Made by a program: the position numbers and the translations under genes
Notes under the pieces: model-generated
Told to the model about the DNA's origin: nothing
The model's input: only the letters and a program-made list of their open reading frames with translations
Database searches by the model: none
DNA from: Symsagittifera roscoffensis
Taxonomy: Eukaryota > Xenacoelomorpha > Acoela > Convolutidae
Direction: 5' to 3'
Length of the DNA stretch: 64,000 bases
Assembly: GCF_963678635.1 (NCBI RefSeq)
Contig: NC_087071.1
Coordinates: forward strand, 33,158,141-33,222,140
Shown: one piece after another, positions 25,101 to 36,252 of the stretch
How the letters are laid out: each line of letters begins with the position of its first letter
Numbering within the stretch: the first letter of the stretch is position 1

Positions 25101-25815
25101 AACTTCAAGAAGGATTTGTAATCTGTTTTCTCTAAATGGCACACAGCAGTTAAAAACCCCTTGATGAAAATTATGTTATTGCAAGGAGTTTAAAAAGCTT
25201 TTAAAGCTGCATATTAAAATTATATGCGTCAATAACCGGAAATGAGAACGTCATTTTTTACGATATTGAAAAAAAAATTATAGCTCTTGGGATTAACACC
25301 GAAAATAATGTTCTTTGCTTTGAATGTTCTTTAAACTTGTCTGTTGTACCTTTTGGCTACAAAAATTGAAACTTTTAGATGAAATTGATTGAAATTTTTT
25401 CTTAACACGCAACCCACGCAATTCAATATATTTAACCCACTAAGCTTGCATAAATGCAGTTAAGACAAAAAATTGACCTGGGTTGTTTTCAACATCTACG
25501 CTATGCTCTAGTGAGAAATTGGAAACGGCGCACTTTAATTAACTCTGATAGGCTACGAGAAATTTTCAAACCTGTCATAATTTTGTAAAAATTGGTTTCA
25601 GGTGAATTTTTTTTTCGTAAGTTTAGCTTAGATCATCTAATTTTTCCAGATGGTTTAAAAAATAGCCTGACGAAAAATGTTAGTAGGAAATTTTTGAAAA
25701 TCGGAACAATGAACAAAAAAAAATGTTAAACTATACGGAACGTGAAAAAATTGAAGTCATATCTTGCAACTTAAATTAATTCGAAAACATTTTATATCTG
25801 ACAGCTAGTGTAGAG

Positions 25816-26168
25816 CAGGGGCGGATCTACGACTTTCTCGAAGAGGGGGGAGGGGGGTTTCAAATTTTTTCAACAATTTAGTCTATATTTTTATGCTAGA
25901 CTAAATTGGTTTTCTGAGCTGTTCCAGAGCAGTAAAAAGACCACGTTTGGGCCAAATTGTCTGCACCGCAGACAAATCGTTGAAAAAAGGCGTTTCGCGG
26001 TTTTTTTTCGGCGCGCACTTCCCCCTCACTTTTAATGAAAGTTGGCGCCGAAGGCTTCCTTAGAAAAATTAAAATTTGAGTGTCCGTCAGCCAAAACTAG
26101 ATGTCTCAAAATAGTATAAAGGCGGAAACCTTTGGGTTGGCAAAAAGACGGATATTCCCCCGCAACGA
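25816..26168. mobile_element. hAT-type MITE (family A), right end lost (unit 2)
   Basis: Duplicate of the truncated element at 18707, at an offset of 7109. Confidence 0.75.
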
Positions 26169-29100
26169 AGTACGCAAGAAACACTTGTAAGCAAGTTTTT
26201 TATAACTAACATCCGCAAAATAAAGAAAAAATAAACAAAAAAACTTATTAACAAAACTCTTAAAATATAAACAAAACAGTTTGTAAAAATGATTGAAGAA
26301 AGCGAGAAAACGTACACCATGTTCGTCAAAAAGAACATATTACCTAAAATTACAGCTAGTGTAACGAACAAAAGCTCCTAAAGTTTTGTATATGTATCCA
26401 GTATTGCAAGATACACGTCTCCTGCTTGGTCAAAAGGACTGACTGTTTTATTTTGAACAAAATTTGACTTTTTGTTTTCGAAACTTTAATTGTTCTCATT
26501 TTTCACTTGTGCGCAACCATCAATTTGAATAGTTATCGTTTTATGTTTTGCCACTGAGCAAAACAAATAAACGGTTTTCAGTTTTAGGTTAAATTCTTGA
26601 ATCTTACTTCACCAAACAAATCTGTTGGTATGATTTATAAAAACAACAAGGCAGAAGCACTACTAATTTTTGTAAAAAACTTCAAATGTGCCTTTTCGTA
26701 GCTTAAACCTTTTAATTTCTTAGCCTACTTTGACAAAAAAAATATAAAGCTTTTCTCGTGCCCATTTTCAGTTAAATTTAAAAACGCGGTTAATTTCTCC
26801 ACCATTAACTGTCTTTTAATTTATCAAAGTAATAAAAAAACTTGGAAAATATGAAAAAAAATCTCGAATGTAAATACTACTATTACGTATTTCATACACG
26901 AAAATTGATTTTTTTAATTATCAATTTAATTTTCTGAAAATACCCTTACCATTTTTTAAAATGATTTCACAAACTTGATGTCGATGAACTGCGATCATTA
27001 ATGAGGTTAAGAAACAGTTGGTAAAAGATAAGCATTAAATCCACTGGTTGGGTTTTAATTCCCATTTAAATCGCTAAATTGAGTCTGAATAAACGAACGG
27101 CAGTTGCAAAAATGGGATTTAATTACTATTTGTCCACTCATTAGTTGAAATTTATATAAAGTTTATTTGTTTACCAACCCCAGGCGGTTGAGTTATGTCA
27201 ACAATACTCCAACAAAGCGAAAAAAAGTGTCACAATTATCGTCAATTCCCGCTGAGAAAAGTAAGAAAATAAGCGAAATTGGGGGAAAATGGGGAAAATG
27301 AAAATATGTAAAGTACACGGCAGGAAATATACAAATAAAGTAATATACATGCACACCTTTCAGTTTTCAGCACCAATGCGCCGTTTCTTTTTTCGATTTT
27401 TTGCTTATTTATTTGTATTTGTTTTTTTTTCAATCATCAATTTCTCTCCCATTGTGGTTGTGTTTTCAATCTATACCATCCTATTATACCCGCTTTCAAC
27501 CCTTCATCCGTAAAAAGAAAAAGGTGAAAGCGAGCCCCATAATCAAATAAATAATCAATATAACTCAGTTTTGTTGGTGATGTTACTACTTTTTAGGAGA
27601 GCATATGGAATCTAGCGCCACTTACTGTTTTCCCCTTTTTTCCGCTTGTTTAAGTTTCGCCCCAAAATGTATTCTTTTAAAGGAAATAAGCTATCAATTA
27701 TTTGATCCACTTTTTGGCACCTTTATGATGCTGGAAAGAAATGCTTCCCAAATTGGTCTATAAAAATACAGAAAAAAATCGAGAAAACAATATTTCCTAG
27801 TTCACATAGAAAACCAATCCCTGCTCAAACAACAAAAAACAGCTGCTGTGCAAGTAGAGCTGAAAATTCCGACCATATTAATAAAAGCTAGAAAAAAAAA
27901 TCTTTTTTTTCAGATGAGCGTTGCATGATTTGGAGAACGAAATGAAAGCTTATGAAATTAGTAAAATAGCAAAATTCGACTACAGTTTTACTTTTTAAAT
28001 AATCGACTTTATTTAAAAAAATTTTTGCATCCTATTTTTTGATTTAGAATAAAATTTTTTAATGTTAGGAAAACGCTTAATGAATTTTTTTGTGGCTTCA
28101 ATACTATGCTTTACGCTATTACAACACCTATAAGCTCAAAATTAGGTTAAGAACAAAAAATTTCAGGATAATCAATTCAGGACTGAAAAGGTTTTATAGA
28201 TGATATATAACTCGACCCATTCTGAAATTTATTTGAAAACCTGATTATGAAAAAAACCGAAGACAATTTTTTCCCCAATCTCAGTAGTCAGAACAACAAA
28301 TTCAAAGACAATGCCAAAATGTTGGCAAAATTGGAGACTATGAGCAGCTTCATTAGTCAAAACTAGCGCCTTTTGATTTTTTTTGTTTTCTTGACACTTA
28401 AAAAATTGAATAGATAAACCACCATTGTCCAAGAAAGATTGAGACAAATTGCGACGGAGGTAACAATCAAAAAAGGGTAGCTGGTTAAAATATAAAAAGC
28501 TGAAGTTATTTTGACGCCTTATATTTATACAAAAACTTGAAAAAAAAACATTATTTACTGAATGCTTGATTTTCCTGTTTTTTTTATTGACGAAAATTAA
28601 TAAAAAAATTCCAGAAACTAGATAATTATAAGTTAATTGCAATTCAACTACACTTTTTCAAACCAGTCATCTGTTCAAGGTATTGACACATTAATTTCAA
28701 GCTTTTTTAAATTATCTGAATCAGGACTGAAAGGAGTTTAATATGGTATCACAACTGACAGTTAGTGAGCTATTTTAAAGTATCTCAAAGTGGTCAGAAA
28801 AAAATACAGCCTTTTTTACAGTTTCATCCTACTCTACGAGATTGGTTGGAACACCAGTCACGTTTTAAATATTTTCAGCAGCTAGAAAAAATCAAAGTCA
28901 ACATTGTATTAACAAAAACAAAACTTTCAGAGCAATAAACGAAGCACATTCTTTTACACGGATGCAAAGTAGAGCTTTGCACCACTTGCGATGGAAAAAA
29001 AATATTTTTCAAGAAAAAAAAACAGATTCCAAAAGTTGTCGCAAAACATTTTTGAAAATTAAACATATAACAATATTAGTTTGTCTCAAACTGACGATTT

Positions 29101-29340
29101 AAAAACCTGCCTGCTATCAGTCAAATTACTCAGAAGACACGCGATGAAACCATTTGTAAACATCAAACTGATGAAAAAGAAAACAAGTTCAGGTTTTTTC
29201 ACATAACTCAAAAATATACAAAGTTTGGAAGAACCAAAACAAATACGATTGAACAAACAACATACTTTACCTAAAAAAACTGGCAACGTTTCTTAAAACA
29301 CTAAAATATTGAAAAAGATAAATTACTCAGAAACAATTTA

Positions 29341-29460
29341 AAAACAATTCAAATATTTAACATTTAATTATTTTGCTCAAAAAACACCGAGTCAAACAAA
29401 AAAACAATTCAAATATTTAACATTTGTTTCGTTTGCTCAAAAAACACCGAGTCGAACAAA
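29341..29460 (+). repeat. 60-bp tandem duplication private to unit 2
   Basis: Two consecutive 60-bp units (29341-29400, 29401-29460) share AAAACAATTCAAATATTTAA and TGCTCAAAAAACACCGAGTC; unit 1 has only one copy (about 22241-22300). It arose after the 7.1-kb duplication. Confidence 0.9.
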
Positions 29461-29796
29461 GAGGTAAAAAAAACAAGAAACAGACACTGGCTAGGAACAA
29501 TCAAATTTTTTTGAAAAGTTCTAAAGCCACAAGCAAACGTCAATTTTACTTCCTAAAAAACAATTCCAATTGGACAAAAACTATTACCTGGACTTCAAAA
29601 AAACTAAAACTGAATCGCTTTTAAAAAACTTTTATAGTTGATTCTTTATTGTTTTCAATGCATTGAAACTACAAAAAACTAATGGAATAGATTAAATGTA
29701 TTAGTAAAACTAGCCGTTAGCAACTCAAGTTAACAGTGAAACAACAAATTTTGTGTTTATTTAATTCTGATTTGAAAGACCTGCAGGCTCGCTTGG

Positions 29797-31404
29797 TCCT
29801 AAATTTTCATTTAAGAAAAAAAACTGAAAAATCGAATGTCGAAAAACTCAGAAAATGAAACAAAAAAATGTGCAAGAACCAACGAGCTACTTTATCAGCA
29901 CTTTAAAAAAACACAATAATTAGCAATCGAAAGAAACAAAAACTATTTTTTCTATGCAAACTAAGAAAAGTTAATAGAAAAAATGAACCTTTATTCAAAA
30001 AAAAATTTTGAAAATTTTTTCCAAAATTTTTTTGAAAATTTCTTATGTTTAGTTTTTTCACTTTTTAAATGAGGTGTTGATTTGACCTTTTCCAAAACTT
30101 CATTTGAAAATGCAATCACTTCCGTATAATACCAACGGAAGTTATTGGGGAAAAAATATTCTGAAAATAAGCCGACGAAATTAACGCCGCCTTCTTCAAG
30201 CGCCGAAATTCTATCAAAAAATTTAGGCCCAGAAAAACTCTTAAAAATTTTTTGATTTGCACCCAAAACCCACACCTTATATCCAATCCCTACAAAAACC
30301 ATGGGCATATTGATTTGAAATGATTACCATTTTGTTCATTCTGTGAACAAAGTTCCTTATGAGAAAAAAGTCTAGAAAACGATTGCAATATACTAGCTTG
30401 CTTGTCGCAAGCGTAATCAAAATTAAAGGCTTGTAGATTTCAATAATTCATCAATTAATAGAAAAAAATAGCCCATTGCGCTGCAAATAGCACAAAATGT
30501 TCTGAACAAATTTAATTGAAAAACAAATTCAAGGAGAAAGAAGTTCTCTGAGAAAGAAGTTCAAAGAAATGAAAAGAAAAATCTAATAAAAACAATTTAA
30601 ACATAAAAAAATTTTGTATTTCTTGGACAAAATGCCATCGAATCAGATAAAAAAAATCAGATTATAACTGATATCAAAAAATCAAAAATACTCAGACCAG
30701 CTTTCTTGACACTGAGACAATTTTTTAACAATTTTTTAGAACTTCAATCGCAACAAATAGGGCTTTTATATGATAAGACAACTGACCCTCTTGAATTGTT
30801 TTTTGAAATAATTAAAATTTGCTAGAAAAAACTTCAAAACACGGGCTTTGTTCCATAGTTCTTTTCCACGTCAAAATATTCCGGAACAATAATAGGCTTC
30901 ATAGGGCAAAAAAGCGTGCGCAAAAAAAAGAGTTTAAATTTATTCTAGCCAATAGGAAATCAGTGAAATTTTTTTGGAAGAATTAAGAAAAAACTCAATA
31001 AGCTTTTGATAAATTAAAGGACGCTGGTTGAACAAATGTTTGCTACCACATGTCCGCCCTTGGGTAGCAAGAATAGCCCGTTCCACATAATTTTTTCAAC
31101 AATTTTGCACAAGTATCACTTTGACTTATCTTACAGGTGCTACAAAATAGCTCACAGGCAAGTTTAAATGTGAACCGTGATAAAATTCATTGCAGAATGA
31201 AATTAGGAAATGCGGATTCAAAAACACTAGATTCGAAAGAAAAAATAAGAATTGGAGCTATTTCTCGGTTTAAGGTCGCCGGTGGGCGCGCTATGCGCGC
31301 GTCGCCTCTTTGCGGCGATAACCGGCTCTAAATTTTGTATAGAGTCCTACCCTCTGCAGGCAAGCTCGCAACACGTTGGCGCGACTGCGGCGGTCACTAT
31401 TATT
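29797..31404. other. intergenic stretch, no supportable gene
   Basis: Mostly A/T-rich. A 105-residue minus-strand frame (29991-30308) and a 64-residue plus-strand frame (31137-31331) match no family I know. A GC-rich patch at 31275-31330 (GGTGGGCGCGCTATGCGCGCG) stands out from its surroundings and precedes the short repeats below. Confidence 0.5.
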
Positions 31405-31495
31405 GGCTGAATTGTCTCTGGCTGAATTGTCTGCATACTTTTGGCTGAATTGTCTGAATTTCAAATCGGCTGAATTGTCTTTGGCCGAATTGTCT
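31405..31495 (+). repeat. five spaced GGCTGAATTGTCT repeats
   Basis: The 13-mer GGCTGAATTGTCT occurs four times and GGCCGAATTGTCT once between 31405 and 31495. Spacing is irregular (about 15-26 bp), with short T-rich spacers. It sits next to a GC-rich patch, suggesting it is part of a larger repeat unit. Confidence 0.8.
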
Positions 31496-32294
31496 GGACG
31501 CGCCTTTAACACTGATGTCTCATGAATAACAATAGATTGGAAAAAAATTGAAAATTCTCGTCTTAAATTTTAAAAATATAATCGTCCATTTTAGCTGAAA
31601 CTTGTTCACTCTAACAAATTTCAACCCTTGTTTTTTATTGACGTGTCGCAATTATGCAAAACGTTTGGCCGGGTTTCAAATTTTCTGCTGTGAGCTCAGA
31701 TGCCTTGAAAAATAAACAGTAGTGTAGTTTTTTAGTGTAGCCCAAAGAATGTTGATTCAACCTCGAAATTTTTTTTCGAACTATAGCAAAAAATTGTAGC
31801 AGCATTGAGATAACCATGGCATTTTTTCTATACAGAGAGCATCTTGTTGACGTCACAGTTTTGTCTAAATTAGATTTCTGCGAATTCAGCGACCTGAAAA
31901 AACAAGCTCTCGGTTGAACAACTGTTTGAGCACCTATAAATTGAATGAAAGCACATGAACGAAAATAAAATACCAAAAAATACGATAATTCAAAGCGGAG
32001 CTGGCACATAAAACTTTGAATAATAGAACTTTATACCAAAATGTTCAGACTTAAATTTTTACAACAGTTGCAAAGAAAACTTGATTTTTAAGTTAAAAAC
32101 CTATTATTTGAATAGACAAGGAAATGAAAGATTTTTTAAATATTCTAAAAACTTTCTAAGAATAGAACTGCTCGAAATATTTTTTCAGTTTTCGAGCAGT
32201 TTGTTATAGCTTTTTTTGGATCAAACATTCTCTTCTGGCATCCAAAAAATCTTAACCACCATTTCAGATTAATTAAAAAAATGAATGTCAGAAT

Positions 32295-32737
32295 CAGGGG
32301 CGGATCTAGGATTTTCTCGAGGGGGGGGGGGGGGCGGATTTTCAAAAAATTTTCGAAAATTTTGACGACCTTTTTTTTTTTTTTAGGTCGATCAGATTGA
32401 TTTTCCGAGCTTTCCCAAAGCAGTAAAAAGACCCTGTTGTGGTCAAATTTTCTGCGCCGCAGGCAATTTTTTGAAAAAACAGGTCACAAAAGCCGTTTTT
32501 GGGCACTTTTTGGAAAATTTTGACAAAAAAAAACGCGTTTTTTTGGCGCGCGCTCCCCCTCAAAATTAGTATATATTGGCGCCGAAGGCGCCTTTAGAAA
32601 AATTTTAGGGTCGGTTGGCCAAAAATGGATTTCTTAAAAAGTATCAAAGGGGGGACCCTTTGGGTTGGCAGGGGTTCGAATCCCTGAGGAGGGGGGGCGT
32701 CCGCCCCCCCCGCCTCCCCCCCCTAAATCCGCCCCTG
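32295..32737. mobile_element. hAT-type MITE (family A), 443 bp
   Basis: Both ends are excellent: CAGGGGCGGATCTAGG on the left and CTAAATCCGCCCCTG on the right, almost exact inverted repeats. The flanking 8-mers GTCAGAAT and TCCAGAAA share CAGAA but only 5 of 8 bases, so the target-site duplication has decayed or the ends are off by a base. The interior carries GGTTCGAATCCCTGAGG, which fits a tRNA-type box B. Confidence 0.85.
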
Positions 32738-34144
32738 TCCAGAAATATGAGGTTATTTTTCCCAGAATGGCCAGAATTTTCCGTGGTTATGTGACCCGTG
32801 AAACGTTAAAAAACTTGAAATGGTAACTTATGACAGTCCAAACTGTGCACAAGAGACATTTAAGACGAAAGGACACTGAGCGGTGTTAAGAAGAAAAAGA
32901 CCTACTCGGAAGACTGAAACGTAGGTATTTTTCATTTTGAACTCAACGTTCATAGAAAGTTACTCGGGAACCGGAAACTTCGGAACTTTCAGACGAAATT
33001 TTGCCGATTTTAGAATTCACTTATTCGCGTATGTAAGGCACTGATGAGTAACTGCATAATGCATTTTTTTTCGTTGGCTAGTTTTGTTTCACTGTGTTTT
33101 GTGCAGCCAAGTCATTTCCCGTTTAACGGAACAGATTGGGTTATCGATAAAATCTTTTAAGCAATAACAATCTACTTTTGATTTAGTAAATCAAGAATTT
33201 GAAAATAAGTTAACTCCGGAACCGGAACTAACTGTGTAGTTTGCCGAGACTCCGGAAACGGGTTCCTGTACATCTCTAGCCTACATGAGAACAAAGGCAG
33301 TCAAAATTGTGTTAAAAGCTTCAAAGCAATGAGGGTTTACAGAGAGTTATTTAGCGGAGCGCAACCAACCAGCTAAAAAAATATATTTTACTTTTGAAAA
33401 TCCTGATTTACTTTTTTGAATTTCTCCGTTCAAGTTAAATTACGGTGTAGTTTAGGCGACCACTGTAATTATGGCGACCGCTGAAAATGGGGATGAATTT
33501 TGTTTTTGGGTGTGTTTTAATTTTGTCTGAACTTTCTTTCCATGCCAAATTAGGTAATACAAATAATTACCGGAAGGCATCGACTGATATATCAGTTAAA
33601 GCCCTTCAAGTCGTGATTCAAACGTTCAACACTGAGGAAACGGAGAATCGCAACTTTATGCGATACCAGACAAACATGTCAGTGCGAGCTAAATGATGTA
33701 ACGAAAGCCAAAATGTGAAGATGTCGAAAAACAGCAATTGAAAATGTTCACACTTTTTCTTAATTGATATTCAATTTAATTAAAACACGTCCAGCAACAA
33801 AAATGGCGGCTTTAAATAAGTATTTGAAAATTTTTAGCTAGCGGCAACTAAGCGGCACTTTAATCTGGATAAACTTTTGTTGAACCGAAAAAAAAATTCT
33901 GTTAGGAAAAAATTTCAGTTCTGAAAATGTAAGACGTTTCCATATAATTGTTTCCAAAGAGAGACGCGTTAAATTTGCGTTTTCTATCAGGTGACGCAAA
34001 CTTGGCTCCTTAAGCCGATAAAAGCTAAGCCGAAACCATTGAGGCCAAAAAGCTTACGATCAAACACAAACCAAAAAGTAAAATATACAAAATCCGGGGT
34101 AGTAAACTTTCTAATTACAGGAGTAAATCAAAAACACTAGCCCC
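32738..34144. other. intergenic stretch, no supportable gene
   Basis: No gene is convincing. A 69-residue frame (33487-33696, plus) begins with a hydrophobic stretch but has no homology I can name. GGAACCGGAA-type motifs recur around 32940-33260. Confidence 0.5.
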
Positions 34145-34247
34145 CAGGGGCGGATTTTCTCAAGGGTGGAAGGGCTGTGAGGTCGATTGTAAAATTAAAA
34201 AAAAATTGTCGATCTTTTTTCAAGCCGACCAAATTGATTTTCCAAGC
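34145..34247. mobile_element. hAT-type MITE (family A), left part, split by the LTR element
   Basis: Starts CAGGGGCGGATTTTCTCAAGG and runs through CCGACCAAATTGATTTTCCAAGC, after which the LTR element intervenes. The remainder resumes at 53104. Confidence 0.8.
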
Positions 34248-34251
34248 GCAC
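34248..34251. other. target-site duplication GCAC (left)
   Basis: GCAC directly precedes the LTR terminal TG at 34252 and recurs directly after the other LTR at 53100-53103. A 4-bp duplication is within the range of Ty3/gypsy-type integrases. Confidence 0.9.
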
Positions 34252-34661
34252 TGAGTTAGAACCGTTGTGGTTAACTCATAGAGTAATTTCGGATAGGGTA
34301 CACCGTCTGCTCGTCACGCTATCTTATTTTCGGCCGGATAGATTCGTGCAACTTCTTAGTCTAATACCGATCCTAATCTTACTCTTATACTATCTAGTCT
34401 CAGGTTGTTTAACTAGTCTCTGCTAGGCTCAATAGATCTAGGGTATACTGGTTTATTGCGGCTGCTGAAGTTCCTTTGGAGAGGCAACTAAATTCTAAGT
34501 TAAATTCAAATCTCTCTGGTGCTGAAACTACAAGTAATTCCAGCACTTACAAATAAGTGGGTTGTTAGTTAGATGGATCATGATTGGTTAATATTAAATA
34601 CTTTACAGTGGTAAAATATCTAATTTATCCAATCATAAAATGTAGTTTAGATCAGGTTCCA
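34252..34661 (-). repeat. 3' LTR (410 bp)
   Basis: Reads TGGAACC...AACTCA on the minus strand. Contains an AATAAA polyadenylation signal (34452-34457) and CCAAT-like motifs near the 5' (U3) side. One mismatch to the other LTR over 410 bp indicates recent insertion. Confidence 0.97.
34452..34457 (-). promoter_or_regulatory. AATAAA poly(A) signal in the 3' LTR
   Basis: AATAAA on the element sense strand within CCGCAATAAACC, at the place expected for the R region; the matching hexamer in the 5' LTR is at 52890-52895. Confidence 0.6.
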
Positions 34662-34672
34662 CCCATCCGGGT
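34662..34672 (-). promoter_or_regulatory. purine-rich tract next to the 3' LTR
   Basis: On the minus strand CCGGATGGG directly abuts the 3' LTR start TGGAACC. It is short and interrupted by a pyrimidine, so it is a weak polypurine tract, but it is at the correct position for plus-strand DNA priming. Confidence 0.5.
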
Positions 34673-36252
34673 TTTACAGAGTTTTTTAGAATAGTCTTTC
34701 TGCAATTCAAAGGATGGATGATGGACGTTGGTATTTGGCGAACATCATATTTCTTCTGGGTTCTCTTGTTAGAGAAGTTCCAGGTTCAATCGCTGTGTCT
34801 TCTCATGACAACGACTGGGTTTTCGCAACAAACTGAAATCTGATTTCAGAATGGTTGGCTATGACAGGTTTTTCTGTTCCATGTAGAGAACTTCTTTTGG
34901 GTTGACCTTGTCTGGGAATGGCGTGGAGATTGTGCGTGGAGGGGATGCCTGGTTACTCGGATCTGTACGTATACTTGAACATCGAGGTGGTCATTGTTCT
35001 AGTTCAATGAAGTCTTTTTCTGCGAAGTCAAGTCGTACTCTAAATCCTTTGAGTTGTGATTGTGGGCGGCATATTAATTGTGGTTGGCCATTCTTTTTCG
35101 AGTGTAGTGGGGTCATTTTGTCTTTGGATGTTCGTCTTTGGTGTTGTATGCTGATCTATATACTGCAAGGTATAATTTATATTTTATAAAATTTTTATTA
35201 GTTTGGTGTTTTAATTATGATTTTGGTTAGTTGTTTTCACAAAAGCTTTTTATTTTAGTTCGGTTATTTTGAAGAGTTACTCACCCTTGAGTACCTCTTA
35301 TTAAAAATAGAAGTGTGGTCACAAAGCGTGGATGTAGCGCGGTGGGTTAGGCCGGCTATAGAGCATGCTCAGGACGTCCTCTCTGGTGGGTTAGGCCAGG
35401 AGTGGGAGTATGATTTCGTGCGGTTTTTGTGAGAGGTCCTGTTATGTGATAACTTTTTATGTTGGGTTTATTGTGGTTTTTCTTGTGTTTCGTTGGTTGT
35501 GTCCTTTTTTCAAAAATCAAATTGTTTTTGGTATGGGTTTGTCTTTCGACTTTTTTGTGTTTTATTATTTCTTTCTTAGACTTTATAATAGTCTTCAAAA
35601 GAATAAATTATCCAGTTTTAAACTGGGTTAATCCGGTTTGGGTACCGTTGGTTTCCTTTTCTTAGTCATGTTGTTATTCTATGTGTTGTGGTGTTTAGTA
35701 AGCTGCGTTGGTTAGTTTTGTTTAGTATATAATTCCTTTCCAACCGGGTTAAAGGAAAGTTTGAAAATTGTTATCGTGTGTTAGAGTTGTTGAGTGTAAA
35801 AGCTTGAAACTGAAATTCATTATTTAAACAATTCTTCGTGGGCGAGCTGTGCGAGTTTGGATAGAATTCTTGTGCGAGTGAATGGAAATATCAAAAGGTT
35901 AGTACTGCATTTTCGTCTTATCAATTTACTACATAGAATTTCATTTTTACTGCTAGTTTTGGGGAAAAATTAAGTTACAAATTTTCATCATTATTAGAAT
36001 TACTGCTTTTAGGGAAATAATTTATAAATTAATTTACTACATTGGTATGAACTTTATTTAATTTAGCTGGTGCAAAAGATTATTAGAGTTTTGAACAATT
36101 TGAAGAAGTTTTCTATTTTTTATTTTTCTTTTGTGTATTTTGCAGATGATCGTGAGATGAAGACTAAAAATCTAAATGAGACATGGATAAAGAATGGTTA
36201 GTTTTTTAATTTGAATTTATTAGTTAAAAATATGTTAAATTATACTTACCTG
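34673..36252 (-). other. 3' untranslated segment of the LTR element
   Basis: About 1.6 kb between the last large ORF and the 3' LTR. No frame is convincingly open on the sense strand. GGTGGGTTAGGCC occurs twice (about 35340 and 35385), giving a local direct repeat. Confidence 0.5.

Larger units (their letters stand above)
22635..29796. repeat. 7.1-kb tandem duplication, unit 2
   Basis: Second copy of 15518-22634 in the same orientation, 7162 bp long. It lacks 8 bp present in unit 1 just after the MITE end (near 15552) and has an extra 60-bp tandem copy at 29341-29460. The right boundary is where GCTCGCTTGG is followed by new sequence (TCCTAAATTTTC). Open frames such as 23068-23454 are interrupted by a one-base homopolymer difference in unit 1 (near 16205), so they are not treated as genes. 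Confidence 0.95.

Noticed and set aside
31405..31495. CRISPR-like array
   Set aside because: Repeats are 13 bp with irregular short spacers in eukaryotic DNA; there are no cas genes.
33487..33696. 69-aa ORF with a hydrophobic N-terminus, a possible small secreted protein
   Set aside because: No homology, no splice or poly(A) context, and such peptides are common in random AT-rich DNA.
35340..35400. tRNA-like or snRNA-like gene at the GC-rich GGTGGGTTAGGCC repeats
   Set aside because: No box B and no cloverleaf; it is a simple local direct repeat within the LTR element.
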